Below, piece by piece: positions 8,086-14,807 of a stretch of 30,094 nucleotides of DNA (its first letter is position 1; every line of letters starts with the position of its first letter). The position numbers were made by a program, and so were the translations under genes. The DNA lies in contig JAZLDO010000090.1 in NCBI GenBank assembly GCA_045614825.1, positions 1-30,094 on the forward strand, given 5' to 3'. This DNA comes from Aphodosoma sp045614825 (GTDB lineage: Bacteria > Bacteroidota > Bacteroidia > Bacteroidales > Paludibacteraceae). The notes beneath the pieces are model-generated. The model saw nothing but the letters and a program-made list of their open reading frames with translations. It was not told the DNA's origin and did no database searches.

Positions 8086-9456
8086 ATGAAAAAATATTTT
8101 ATATATGTTATATTTGCTTTATTAGCAATTCTAACAGCGTGCAAAAACGATGATTCTGTGGGAATTACGATTCAACCACAAGAAGACGAAATAATTGTTG
8201 CAAGCGACACTTTCATTATCGAAAGTGAAAATTATTACGTTCCAGCAATTTCTGCCCAAGCCGATTCTATGATATTAGGCGAATTTTATAGCGCTAAATA
8301 TGGCACAACCAAAGCTGAATTACTATTACAGATAGCTCCACCTATCGATTATCGTTTTCCTGAAGCGAAATACAATCCACAACCTGATTCTTTGGTGCTA
8401 ATGATGTATTATGATACTTGGTTTGGCTCGTCATACGCACCACTTGAATTCAGCATATATGAAATAAATAAACAATCAATTGACTATAACACACAATATT
8501 TATCAAACTTAAATATTGGTGATTTCTGCGATTCTACTATTCTAATGGGAAAACGTCTCATGACATCTATTGACCTTTCTCGTGCCGATTCTGTAAGAGA
8601 AGATACCGCAGCAACACCTTATGTAAAATATAAATTTGACCAAACACAATTAGAGCGATTCTTTAATATGCCTCAAGAGGTGTATAAAAATGAAGATGCA
8701 TTTCTCAACGAATTCAAAGGAATGTATATAACAACACGCTATGGTACTTCAACTATGATTTGTTTCAATCAAATAAGTATGTATCTTTACTATCATTACA
8801 CTTATCAAAAAAATGGTAAAGATACTATCGTAAATACCTCTATTATTTTCCCTTCAAATAAGGAGGTACGCCAATTAAACAAATTTACACACCCTAATAT
8901 TGAAGAAATTGCTGTCTGCAACGATAGTATAAATTATATAAAATCTGCAGCTGGCATATACCCTAAAATACGTATTCCAATAGGTGAAATGAGCAAAAAA
9001 ATATATAGTACTATTGGGAACAAACAACTAAATGTAAACGCAGCCGAAATAATAATTGAGAATATAGCCTACGATAGTACTGATGTATATATGGGACAAC
9101 CCTACTATCTACTTGCACTAACAACAGAACAGTTTGATGACTTCTTAAAATATAATTCTATACCTTCAGCAACTGACACAACGGCAGTTATTGCTAATTA
9201 CGTTGCGAATAAGGGTGGTTATAAATTAGATTTAGCCCATTTCATTACAAAATACCTTCGCAATGAAACTATAGAAGAAAATGATATAATTGAAATGATT
9301 TTGATGCCTGTCATTGTAGAAGCTGCGACAACAACAACTGGAGCAACATCAATTACGTCAATTAAGCCATTGACACAGTTAGCCGCAACAACTATCCGCA
9401 GTGGTAAAAACGAACATTCTCCAATGCGTATGAAAATCCTTTATAATGGATTTTAA
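8086..9456 (+). CDS. DUF4270 family lipoprotein
   Basis: 456 residues. The N-terminus MKKYFIYVIFALLAILTAC is a lipoprotein signal with Cys19 as the lipidation site; the following KNDD resembles the acidic export signal that sends Bacteroidetes lipoproteins to the cell surface. The body, with the early GEFYSAKYGTTKAELLLQI stretch and alternating beta-like segments, fits the DUF4270 family, whose function is unknown. In Bacteroidetes this family often sits beside the short glycogen-synthase-like gene, as here, which hints at a shared role but does not prove it. The first 40 residues and codon use are unremarkable. Start chosen at the only ATG giving a proper signal peptide. Confidence 0.85.
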   Translation: MKKYFIYVIFALLAILTACKNDDSVGITIQPQEDEIIVASDTFIIESENYYVPAISAQADSMILGEFYSAKYGTTKAELLLQIAPPIDYRFPEAKYNPQPDSLVLMMYYDTWFGSSYAPLEFSIYEINKQSIDYNTQYLSNLNIGDFCDSTILMGKRLMTSIDLSRADSVREDTAATPYVKYKFDQTQLERFFNMPQEVYKNEDAFLNEFKGMYITTRYGTSTMICFNQISMYLYYHYTYQKNGKDTIVNTSIIFPSNKEVRQLNKFTHPNIEEIAVCNDSINYIKSAAGIYPKIRIPIGEMSKKIYSTIGNKQLNVNAAEIIIENIAYDSTDVYMGQPYYLLALTTEQFDDFLKYNSIPSATDTTAVIANYVANKGGYKLDLAHFITKYLRNETIEENDIIEMILMPVIVEAATTTTGATSITSIKPLTQLAATTIRSGKNEHSPMRMKILYNGF

Positions 9457-9461
9457 ACAAT

Positions 9462-9519
9462 GAATAATTAATAATAAATAATTTATCATCGCAATTGCTT
9501 TTTGAATTATTAATTATTC
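9462..9519. repeat. Perfect 14-bp inverted repeat between DUF4270 and clpC genes
   Basis: GAATAATTAATAAT (9462-9475) is the exact reverse complement of 9506-9519, with a 30-nt loop. It is all A/T except the ends and is followed by CCTTTC rather than a T run, so it is at best a weak terminator for the DUF4270 gene. A weak promoter-like pair (TTG 9495-9497, TTCCTTTC 9517-9524, 19 bp spacer) overlaps the right arm. Confidence 0.6.
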
Positions 9520-9530
9520 CTTTCTGTCAT

Positions 9531-9551
9531 AATTTTTAATTCTTAATTATT
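9531..9551 (+). repeat. Heptameric AT-rich repeat upstream of clpC
   Basis: Three 7-bp units AATTTTT, AATTCTT, AATTATT (9531-9551), ending 5 bp before the clpC ATG. One of several 7-bp-period arrays in this window. Confidence 0.6.
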
Positions 9552-9556
9552 TCATA

Positions 9557-12067
9557 ATGAATTTCAATAATAATATAACCAATAACTTACAAAATGCTAT
9601 TGAGTTTAGCAATGGTGAAAGGGAGAGATTAGGAGATAATCAGATATTTCCTAATCATGTTGTGCTTGGATTGATGAGATTAAATGATTGTTCAGCAATG
9701 AATGTATTAAACAAATTAGGAGTTGATTTAAACTTATTGAAAACCAAGTTAGAAGATATAAAAAATATTAGCACACCTGATGCTAATCTAGCATCTCTAC
9801 ACCGTACGACTGAATCTTTATTATTATTAACTAATTTAGAGGCAAAGCTATCTCATTCACAAGAGGTTCACACTCATCATCTTATAATGGCAATATTAAG
9901 ACAAAAAGATACTGATTTAGTCAAGTTGTTTGGCGAAATGGGTATTGATTACGATAAATTCAAATCGCAAATAACCTCTGTACCACAACCAAAGATGGGT
10001 TCAGTTTATGACGACGATGATGATTTGGAAGATGAAGATAATGGTATGCCTCGCCAAAATATAGGTAGTGCGCCTAAAACAACAACTACCTCATCTAACC
10101 CTAATTCAAGCACTCCAGCACTCGACAACTTCTCACGCGATTTATCAAAAGCAGCAGCAGAGGGCGAATTAGACCCTGTAGTTGGTCGTGAACAAGAAAT
10201 ACAACGTACAATACAGATACTCAGCCGTAGAAAGAAAAACAATCCAGTATTAATAGGAGAACCAGGTGTAGGTAAATCAGCTATTGTTGAGGGATTGGCT
10301 ACACGCATTGTAAACCGTCAAGTACCTCGTGCTTTGTTCGATAAAAAAATTGTATCGCTCGACTTAGCTGCTATGCTTGCAGGCACAAAATATCGTGGCC
10401 AATTTGAAGAGAGATTGAAGTCGGTGATGAACGAATTAGAAGCAAATCCAAACATCATACTCTTTATAGATGAAATACATACGATTGTAGGAGCTGGTGC
10501 TACCACAGGTTCGCTCGACACTGCAAATATGTTGAAACCCGCTCTTTCGCGTGGCAAATTTCAATGCATTGGTGCAACAACACTCAACGAATATCGTCAA
10601 TCTATTGAAAAAGATGGAGCTCTCGAACGCCGTTTCCAAAAAATTTTGGTTGAAGCTACTACTAAAGAAGAGACATTACAAATTCTCCACAATATCAAAG
10701 ACCGCTACGAAGACCACCATCAAGTGAAATATACTGATGAGGCATTAGAGTTGTGCGTAACATTGACCGAGAGATATATCACCGATCGCTCGTTCCCTGA
10801 TAAAGCAATCGACGCACTCGATGAATCGGGCGCACGCATGCACTTGACAAACCTCAGTGTACCTGCTCATATTGAGGAACTTGAAAATAATATTGCTGAA
10901 TTCGATGGGTTGAAGAAAGAGGCTGTTTTGCGCCAAGATTTCGAGCTTGCAGCTAAATATCGTGACCAAGTGGCTACTCTAGCCTCACAACTCGAACTTG
11001 AGAAAAAGCAATGGTTAGCCGAAAGTAGAGAAAGTCGTGTAGAGGTAACAGGTGATGACATCACTGCCACAATATCAAACATGGCAGGTGTGCCACTCAC
11101 ACGCATTGCAGAAAGCGAAAACGAACGCTTACTCCGAATGGGTGAGTCTTTGATGGGACAAGTCATCGGACAAGACGACGCAGTGCAAAAAGTAGTGCGC
11201 GCCATCCGTCGTAGCCGCGTAGGATTAAAAGACCCTAATAAACCTATTGGTTCATTCATATTCCTTGGACCTACTGGGGTAGGTAAAACATTGTTGGCAA
11301 AGAAATTGGCTGAATATATGTTTGGTTCAGTCGATGCCTTAGTGCGCATCGACATGAGCGAATTTATGGAGAAATTCTCTGTATCTCGCTTGGTTGGAGC
11401 TCCTCCAGGATATGTTGGTTACGAGCAAGGTGGACAATTGACCGAAAAAATACGTCGTAAACCCTACTCTATCGTATTGTTCGATGAAATAGAAAAAGCT
11501 AATTCTGAAGTATATAATATCTTGTTGCAACTTCTCGACGAAGGCTTCATCACTGATGGTTTGGGTCGTAAAATCGACTTCAAAAACACTGTCATCATTA
11601 TGACCTCAAATGCAGGCACACGCCAATTGAAAGATTTTGGTCGTGGTGTAGGTTTTGCAACTGCCGATAGAACAGATAATCAAGAGTATGCACACTCTGT
11701 TACGCGCAAAGCATTGGAAAAAACTTTTGCACCCGAATTCCTTAACCGTATTGATGAGATTATCAATTTCAATCAATTGACTCGCAACGATATAAATAAA
11801 ATTATCAATCTCGAATTGGATAAATTTAGGAGTCGTTGTAAGGGGTTGGGATTTGAGTTGGAGGTGACAGATGCGGGTGTTAATTTCTTGGCAGATAGGG
11901 GGTATGATAAGCAGTATGGTGCACGTCCACTGCAACGCTCAATACAGACACATTTGGAAGATTTGATAGTTGAAGAGATGCTATCTGTTGGCAAAATGAA
12001 GAGCGAAAAAGTTGTGGTAGATGCTAACTCTGAAGGCAACTCTTTGAAAATTAGGAATGAGGAGTGA
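9557..12067 (+). CDS. clpC: ATP-dependent Clp unfoldase ClpC (AAA+)
   Basis: 836 residues. Cytoplasmic AAA+ ring that unfolds proteins, normally for ClpP. Order: double Clp-N repeat (about 1-145), an acidic then Thr/Ser-rich linker (YDDDDDLEDEDNG at 151-163), D1 ATPase with Walker A GEPGVGKS (234-241) and Walker B LFIDEIHT, a UVR-type coiled middle segment (about 439-475, QDFELAAKYRDQ), D2 ATPase with Walker A GPTGVGKT (571-578) and VLFDEIEKA, and the C-terminal D2-small domain. The short UVR middle domain in place of the long ClpB coiled coil identifies ClpC rather than ClpB. No clpP gene is in the window. The last codons (KIRNEE) and the stop fall inside a 7-bp repeat array (12055-12080). 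The stretch at about 11820-11960 uses more G-rich codons (AGG, GGG, TTG) than the rest. Confidence 0.95.
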   Translation: MNFNNNITNNLQNAIEFSNGERERLGDNQIFPNHVVLGLMRLNDCSAMNVLNKLGVDLNLLKTKLEDIKNISTPDANLASLHRTTESLLLLTNLEAKLSHSQEVHTHHLIMAILRQKDTDLVKLFGEMGIDYDKFKSQITSVPQPKMGSVYDDDDDLEDEDNGMPRQNIGSAPKTTTTSSNPNSSTPALDNFSRDLSKAAAEGELDPVVGREQEIQRTIQILSRRKKNNPVLIGEPGVGKSAIVEGLATRIVNRQVPRALFDKKIVSLDLAAMLAGTKYRGQFEERLKSVMNELEANPNIILFIDEIHTIVGAGATTGSLDTANMLKPALSRGKFQCIGATTLNEYRQSIEKDGALERRFQKILVEATTKEETLQILHNIKDRYEDHHQVKYTDEALELCVTLTERYITDRSFPDKAIDALDESGARMHLTNLSVPAHIEELENNIAEFDGLKKEAVLRQDFELAAKYRDQVATLASQLELEKKQWLAESRESRVEVTGDDITATISNMAGVPLTRIAESENERLLRMGESLMGQVIGQDDAVQKVVRAIRRSRVGLKDPNKPIGSFIFLGPTGVGKTLLAKKLAEYMFGSVDALVRIDMSEFMEKFSVSRLVGAPPGYVGYEQGGQLTEKIRRKPYSIVLFDEIEKANSEVYNILLQLLDEGFITDGLGRKIDFKNTVIIMTSNAGTRQLKDFGRGVGFATADRTDNQEYAHSVTRKALEKTFAPEFLNRIDEIINFNQLTRNDINKIINLELDKFRSRCKGLGFELEVTDAGVNFLADRGYDKQYGARPLQRSIQTHLEDLIVEEMLSVGKMKSEKVVVDANSEGNSLKIRNEE

Positions 12068-12080
12068 GAAATGAGGAATT
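12055..12080 (+). repeat. Heptameric repeat spanning the clpC stop codon
   Basis: Units GAATGAG (12055-12061), GAGTGAG (12062-12068), AAATGAG (12069-12075) and GAATT. The clpC TGA at 12065-12067 is inside the second unit, so the protein's last residues are repeat-encoded. Confidence 0.7.
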
Positions 12081-12124
12081 AAAAAAAATATCACTTTTTT
12101 AATAAATATATCAGAAAAAAGTTG

Positions 12125-12132
12125 TAACTTTG
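12125..12132 (+). promoter_or_regulatory. Probable promoter -7 box upstream of tRNA-Lys
   Basis: TAACTTTG inside GTTGTAACTTTGCA, the same extended form as the strong promoters at 1213 and 7087. No TTG is found at the expected -33 spacing. It would give about 150 nt of leader before the mature tRNA. Confidence 0.5.
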
Positions 12133-12152
12133 CACTCGCAATGCGATAATCG

Positions 12153-12170
12153 GCTTCGCTTCAGCATAAG
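12153..12170 (+). repeat. Dispersed GCTTCRCTTCRG-type intergenic repeat, copy 1
   Basis: GCTTCGCTTCAGCATAAG; related to copies at 12643 (+), 14671 (+) and 17615 (opposite orientation). All are outside genes. Confidence 0.5.
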
Positions 12171-12254
12171 CTAAATAAATTTGACTTCTGCTTTCAGCTT
12201 GTACAACTATTGCAATCGAAAAAATGAGAACATATAAGTTCATTCCGAATGGTT

Positions 12255-12282
12255 TCAACTTTCAATTCTCAACTTTCAACTT
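12255..12282 (+). repeat. Heptameric TCAACTT array just before tRNA-Lys
   Basis: Four 7-bp units (TCAACTT, TCAATTC, TCAACTT, TCAACTT) ending 7 bp before the mature tRNA 5' end. Confidence 0.75.
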
Positions 12283-12289
12283 TTAGGAT

Positions 12290-12362
12290 GTATCCGTAGC
12301 TCAGTTGGTAGAGCAATTGACTCTTAATCAATGGGTCGAGGGTTCGAGCCCCTCCGGGTATA
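12290..12362 (+). tRNA. tRNA-Lys (anticodon CTT)
   Basis: A 73-nt cloverleaf can be folded: acceptor GTATCCG with CGGGTAT (two G-U pairs), D arm GCTC...GAGC, anticodon stem ATTGA/TCAAT with loop CTCTTAA giving anticodon CTT at 12323-12325, T arm GAGGG-TTCGAGC-CCCTC, and discriminator A at 12362. CCA is not encoded (CTG follows) and must be added after transcription. A strong terminator begins 5 nt later, so it is a single-tRNA transcript. CTT reads AAG lysine codons. Confidence 0.95.
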
Positions 12363-12366
12363 CTGC

Positions 12367-12408
12367 AAATAAAGGACAATTCTAATTAGAATTGTCCTTT
12401 ATTTTTTT
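12367..12408 (+). terminator. Rho-independent terminator of tRNA-Lys
   Basis: Perfect 17-bp stem, 12367-12383 with 12388-12404, loop AATT, followed by T to 12408. Confidence 0.9.
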
Positions 12409-12418
12409 ACTTAAAAAA

Positions 12419-12643
12419 ATGATTATATACTATGGCTCAAACAAATACACCTACACAACAGAAAACTCTCAAGAGATTAATGAAATATTGGCTTTAGAGC
12501 GCTATTGGGAAGTACATCTAACAGAAGCTAAAAAACAAAAATTTGGTGGGAATAATCCCACCCCAAAAACTACTATAACAACAATAGAGACGCATACCAC
12601 ACACATTTCGTCTCTATTTTTTTGTAACTTCGTTGCAAAATAG
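12419..12643 (+). CDS. Doubtful small ORF after tRNA-Lys
   Basis: The frame opens at ATG 12419 (MIIYYGSNKYTYTTENSQ) and could encode 74 residues. I recognise no family. The first 44 residues look protein-like (mixed polar and charged, LALERYWEVHL), but the remainder is Thr-rich and runs through a hairpin and T tract (12583-12623), with the stop codon only after it. If that terminator works, the transcript would have no stop. Either the ORF is not translated, it is a remnant cut short by sequence change, or the hairpin is not a terminator. An in-frame start at 12392 lies inside the tRNA terminator and is not credible. Confidence 0.2.
   Translation: MIIYYGSNKYTYTTENSQEINEILALERYWEVHLTEAKKQKFGGNNPTPKTTITTIETHTTHISSLFFCNFVAK
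12545..12562 (+). other. GC-rich hairpin inside the small ORF
   Basis: GGTGGG (12545-12550) pairs with CCCACC (12557-12562) around loop AATAAT; flanking TTT and CCAAA allow a longer bulged stem. No T run follows. Confidence 0.5.
12583..12623 (+). terminator. Terminator-like hairpin downstream of tRNA region
   Basis: AATAGAGACG (12583-12592) pairs with CGTCTCTATT (12609-12618), 16-nt loop, T run to 12623. Second terminator within 220 bp of the first, with no recognised promoter between them. Confidence 0.7.
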
Positions 12644-12670
12644 CTTCACTTCGGCATAATCGAAAACATA
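12643..12670 (+). repeat. Dispersed GCTTCRCTTCRG-type intergenic repeat, copy 2
   Basis: GCTTCACTTCGGCATAATCG followed by AAAACATA; closest to the start of copy 3 at 14676 (GCTTCACTCGGAATAATC). Confidence 0.5.
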
Positions 12671-12970
12671 ATTCCATTCTGCTCCCTATTTGCTCCACTT
12701 TACCCCTCCCTACAATACCCACTCACAGTGTGTACTCCCTCACCAAACATCAAGCAAGGTGCAAGCAATGTGTGCCGTAGAAAACAGACAACCACTCTGA
12801 GTGTGTATTCTGTGAAAATCACCCATCCCCAAACCACCTATTTCAATCTCACTGACCTCAACTCACAGGTATGGTTATCCTATGAAAAAGATTGCTGTTA
12901 GATAAGAAACTATCAACATCTTGAGCATAGAAAAACCACCATATTTTTTAGTGTTTTTTAAGCATATAGA
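12671..12970. other. Gene-free stretch before the gpmI promoter
   Basis: No credible ORF on either strand and no RNA gene recognised. It is C-rich on the plus strand, unlike the rest of the window. It holds two similar 19-mers (12719-12737 and 12792-12810, 16 of 19 matching, both starting CCACTC) and the 15-mer AAGCAAGGTGCAAGC (12752-12766), found again with one change at 23889-23903. It may be a decayed gene or mobile remnant. Confidence 0.5.
12719..12810 (+). repeat. Pair of near-identical 19-bp direct repeats
   Basis: CCACTCACAGTGTGTACTC (12719-12737) and CCACTCTGAGTGTGTATTC (12792-12810): 16 of 19 positions agree; spacing 73 bp start to start. Confidence 0.5.
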
Positions 12971-12973
12971 GAC

Positions 12974-13004
12974 TTGGATATTTGAATATTTTTTTGTAAA
13001 TTTG
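12974..13004 (+). promoter_or_regulatory. Promoter for gpmI
   Basis: TTG 12974-12976, 20 bp spacer, TAAATTTG 12997-13004. Leaves a UTR of about 115 nt before the ATG at 13125. Confidence 0.7.
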
Positions 13005-13124
13005 CAGATTAGTAGTTTCATGTATCAACTACAAACAAAAAAACGTTAAATAATAAATTATTAATTCAATAAACAGGCAGTTAAATCACTATTATTCTGC
13101 CATTTAAAAACTTAGTATTAGATT

Positions 13125-14642
13125 ATGAACAAAGCTCTTTTGATGATTCTCGATGGATGGGGAATCGGTAACGGAACAAAATCTGACGTAATTTCACAAA
13201 TGCCAACTCCTTATTGGGACTCTTTGTTAGCTAAATATCCTCATTCTCAACTACAAGCATCAGGCGAATACGTAGGACTCCCTGATGGACAAATGGGCAA
13301 CTCTGAAGTAGGTCACTTAAATATTGGCGCTGGTCGCATTGTGTATCAAGACTTGGTGAAAATCAATCGCGCTTGTGCCGACAACTCTATTCTTGAAAAT
13401 AAGGCTATTAAAAAGGCGTTTGAGTTTGCTAAGGCAAATGGTGGCGATGTTCACTTTATGGGTTTAACTTCTGATGGTGGCGTACACTCATCATTAGTTC
13501 ACCTCTTCAAACTATGCGATATTGCTAGACATTATGGTTTGGCTAATCACTATGTTCACTGCTTTATGGATGGTCGCGACACTGACCCTCGTTCGGGTAA
13601 AGGTTTCATCGCTCAATTAGAAGAACACCTTGCAACTACTGGCGGTAAAATCGCTTCTATCATTGGTCGCTACTATGCTATGGACCGCGACAAACGCTGG
13701 GAACGTGTAAAAATTGCTTATGATCTGTTAGTTAATGGCGTGGGTGAAGCTACAGTAAATACTGTTGATGCGGTACAAAAATCATACGACAACGAGGTGA
13801 CTGACGAGTTTATCAAACCTATCGTGCACGTGGATGGCGAAGGTAAGCCAGTGGCTACTATCAAAGATGGCGATGTGGTGATTTTCTTCAATTATCGTAA
13901 TGACCGCGCGAAAGAGTTGACTCAAGTGCTCACTCAAAAAGATATGCCAGAAGAAGGCATGAAAACTTTGAAATTAGACTACTACTGTATGACTCCATAC
14001 GATGCTTCATTCATTGGCGTGAGCATCATCTTCGATAAAGAAAACGTAGAAAATACTCTCGGTGAAGTGGTTGCAAAAGCTGGTGCTCGCCAACTACATA
14101 TTGCTGAAACTGAGAAATATGCACACGTTACGTTCTTCCTCAATGGTGGTCGCGAAACTCCATACGAAAATGAAGACCGTATTTTGATTAACTCGCCTAA
14201 AGTGGCTACATACGACTTGCAACCAGAGATGTCGGCATTCGAAGTGGCTGATGCACTCTCGACAGAATTGGCTAAAGAAACATACGATTTGGCAATTGTG
14301 AACTTTGCAAATGGCGATATGGTTGGTCATACTGGTGTGTATGAAGCAATCGAAAAGGCTGTGGTAACTATCGACAAATGCGTAGAACAAGTGGTAGAAA
14401 CTGCTCGCGCTCACGGCTATCAAACTATCATCATTGCCGACCACGGAAATGCCGACAATGCAATGAATGCTGATTGTTCGGCTAACACAGCTCACTCATT
14501 GAACCCAGTGCCATTCGTATTTGTATCAGATTCATACAAAGGCGAAGTAAAAGATGGTATTTTGGCAGACGTGGCTCCATCTATCCTCAAAATTATGGGC
14601 ATCGAAGCCCCTGCTGATATGACAGGAAAATCTTTGATTTAG
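13125..14642 (+). CDS. gpmI: 2,3-bisphosphoglycerate-independent phosphoglycerate mutase
   Basis: 505 residues, the usual length for GpmI. Interconverts 3- and 2-phosphoglycerate in glycolysis and gluconeogenesis in the cytoplasm using two Mn ions and a phosphoserine intermediate. Seen: N-terminal metal motif LILDGWG-type (MILDGWGIG, Asp10), catalytic Ser60 in GNSEVGHLNIGAGR, substrate-binding DGRDTDPRSG, DRDKRWERVK, and the C-terminal metal motif ADHGNADNAM. All key residues are present. It has its own promoter; a hairpin without a T run (14748-14771) follows in the 165-bp gap before the parvulin cluster. The stop lies in a short AT-rich heptamer-like stretch. Confidence 0.97.
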   Translation: MNKALLMILDGWGIGNGTKSDVISQMPTPYWDSLLAKYPHSQLQASGEYVGLPDGQMGNSEVGHLNIGAGRIVYQDLVKINRACADNSILENKAIKKAFEFAKANGGDVHFMGLTSDGGVHSSLVHLFKLCDIARHYGLANHYVHCFMDGRDTDPRSGKGFIAQLEEHLATTGGKIASIIGRYYAMDRDKRWERVKIAYDLLVNGVGEATVNTVDAVQKSYDNEVTDEFIKPIVHVDGEGKPVATIKDGDVVIFFNYRNDRAKELTQVLTQKDMPEEGMKTLKLDYYCMTPYDASFIGVSIIFDKENVENTLGEVVAKAGARQLHIAETEKYAHVTFFLNGGRETPYENEDRILINSPKVATYDLQPEMSAFEVADALSTELAKETYDLAIVNFANGDMVGHTGVYEAIEKAVVTIDKCVEQVVETARAHGYQTIIIADHGNADNAMNADCSANTAHSLNPVPFVFVSDSYKGEVKDGILADVAPSILKIMGIEAPADMTGKSLI

Positions 14643-14670
14643 AATTAAAAATTATTTGCTTCGCTCATGA

Positions 14671-14707
14671 TTTTTGCTTCACTCGGAATAATCAAAGTAA
14701 ACTTTGC
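14671..14707 (-). repeat. Dispersed intergenic repeat, copy 3 (inverted relative to copy 4)
   Basis: The reverse complement of 14671-14707 aligns without gaps to 17615-17651 at 29 of 37 positions (shared core CCGAG-NN-AAGCAA). Both copies lie just upstream of the two parvulin genes with heptamer signal peptides. Confidence 0.65.
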
Positions 14708-14747
14708 TTCTTCCCTCGCGGAGGATTTGGCGAAGAATGAAATACTC

Positions 14748-14771
14748 AGGAGCATCTTGGTTGATGCTCTT
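14748..14771 (+). other. Hairpin between gpmI and PPIase gene
   Basis: GAGCATC (14750-14756) pairs with GATGCTC (14763-14769), extendable by a G-U and an A-T pair. No T run follows, so a classical terminator is doubtful; it could be a processing or leader structure 37 bp before the next ATG. Confidence 0.45.
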
Positions 14772-14807
14772 GGGACAAAGTAAAAACAAAAAAACAAACA
14801 TAAAATT

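Noticed and set aside
10867..11355. 162-residue minus-strand ORF inside clpC
   Set aside because: Antisense to the UVR and D2 regions of a clear gene.
12290..13124. tRNA-Lys as an integration site for a mobile element
   Set aside because: No integrase and no repeat of the tRNA 3' end seen downstream in this window.
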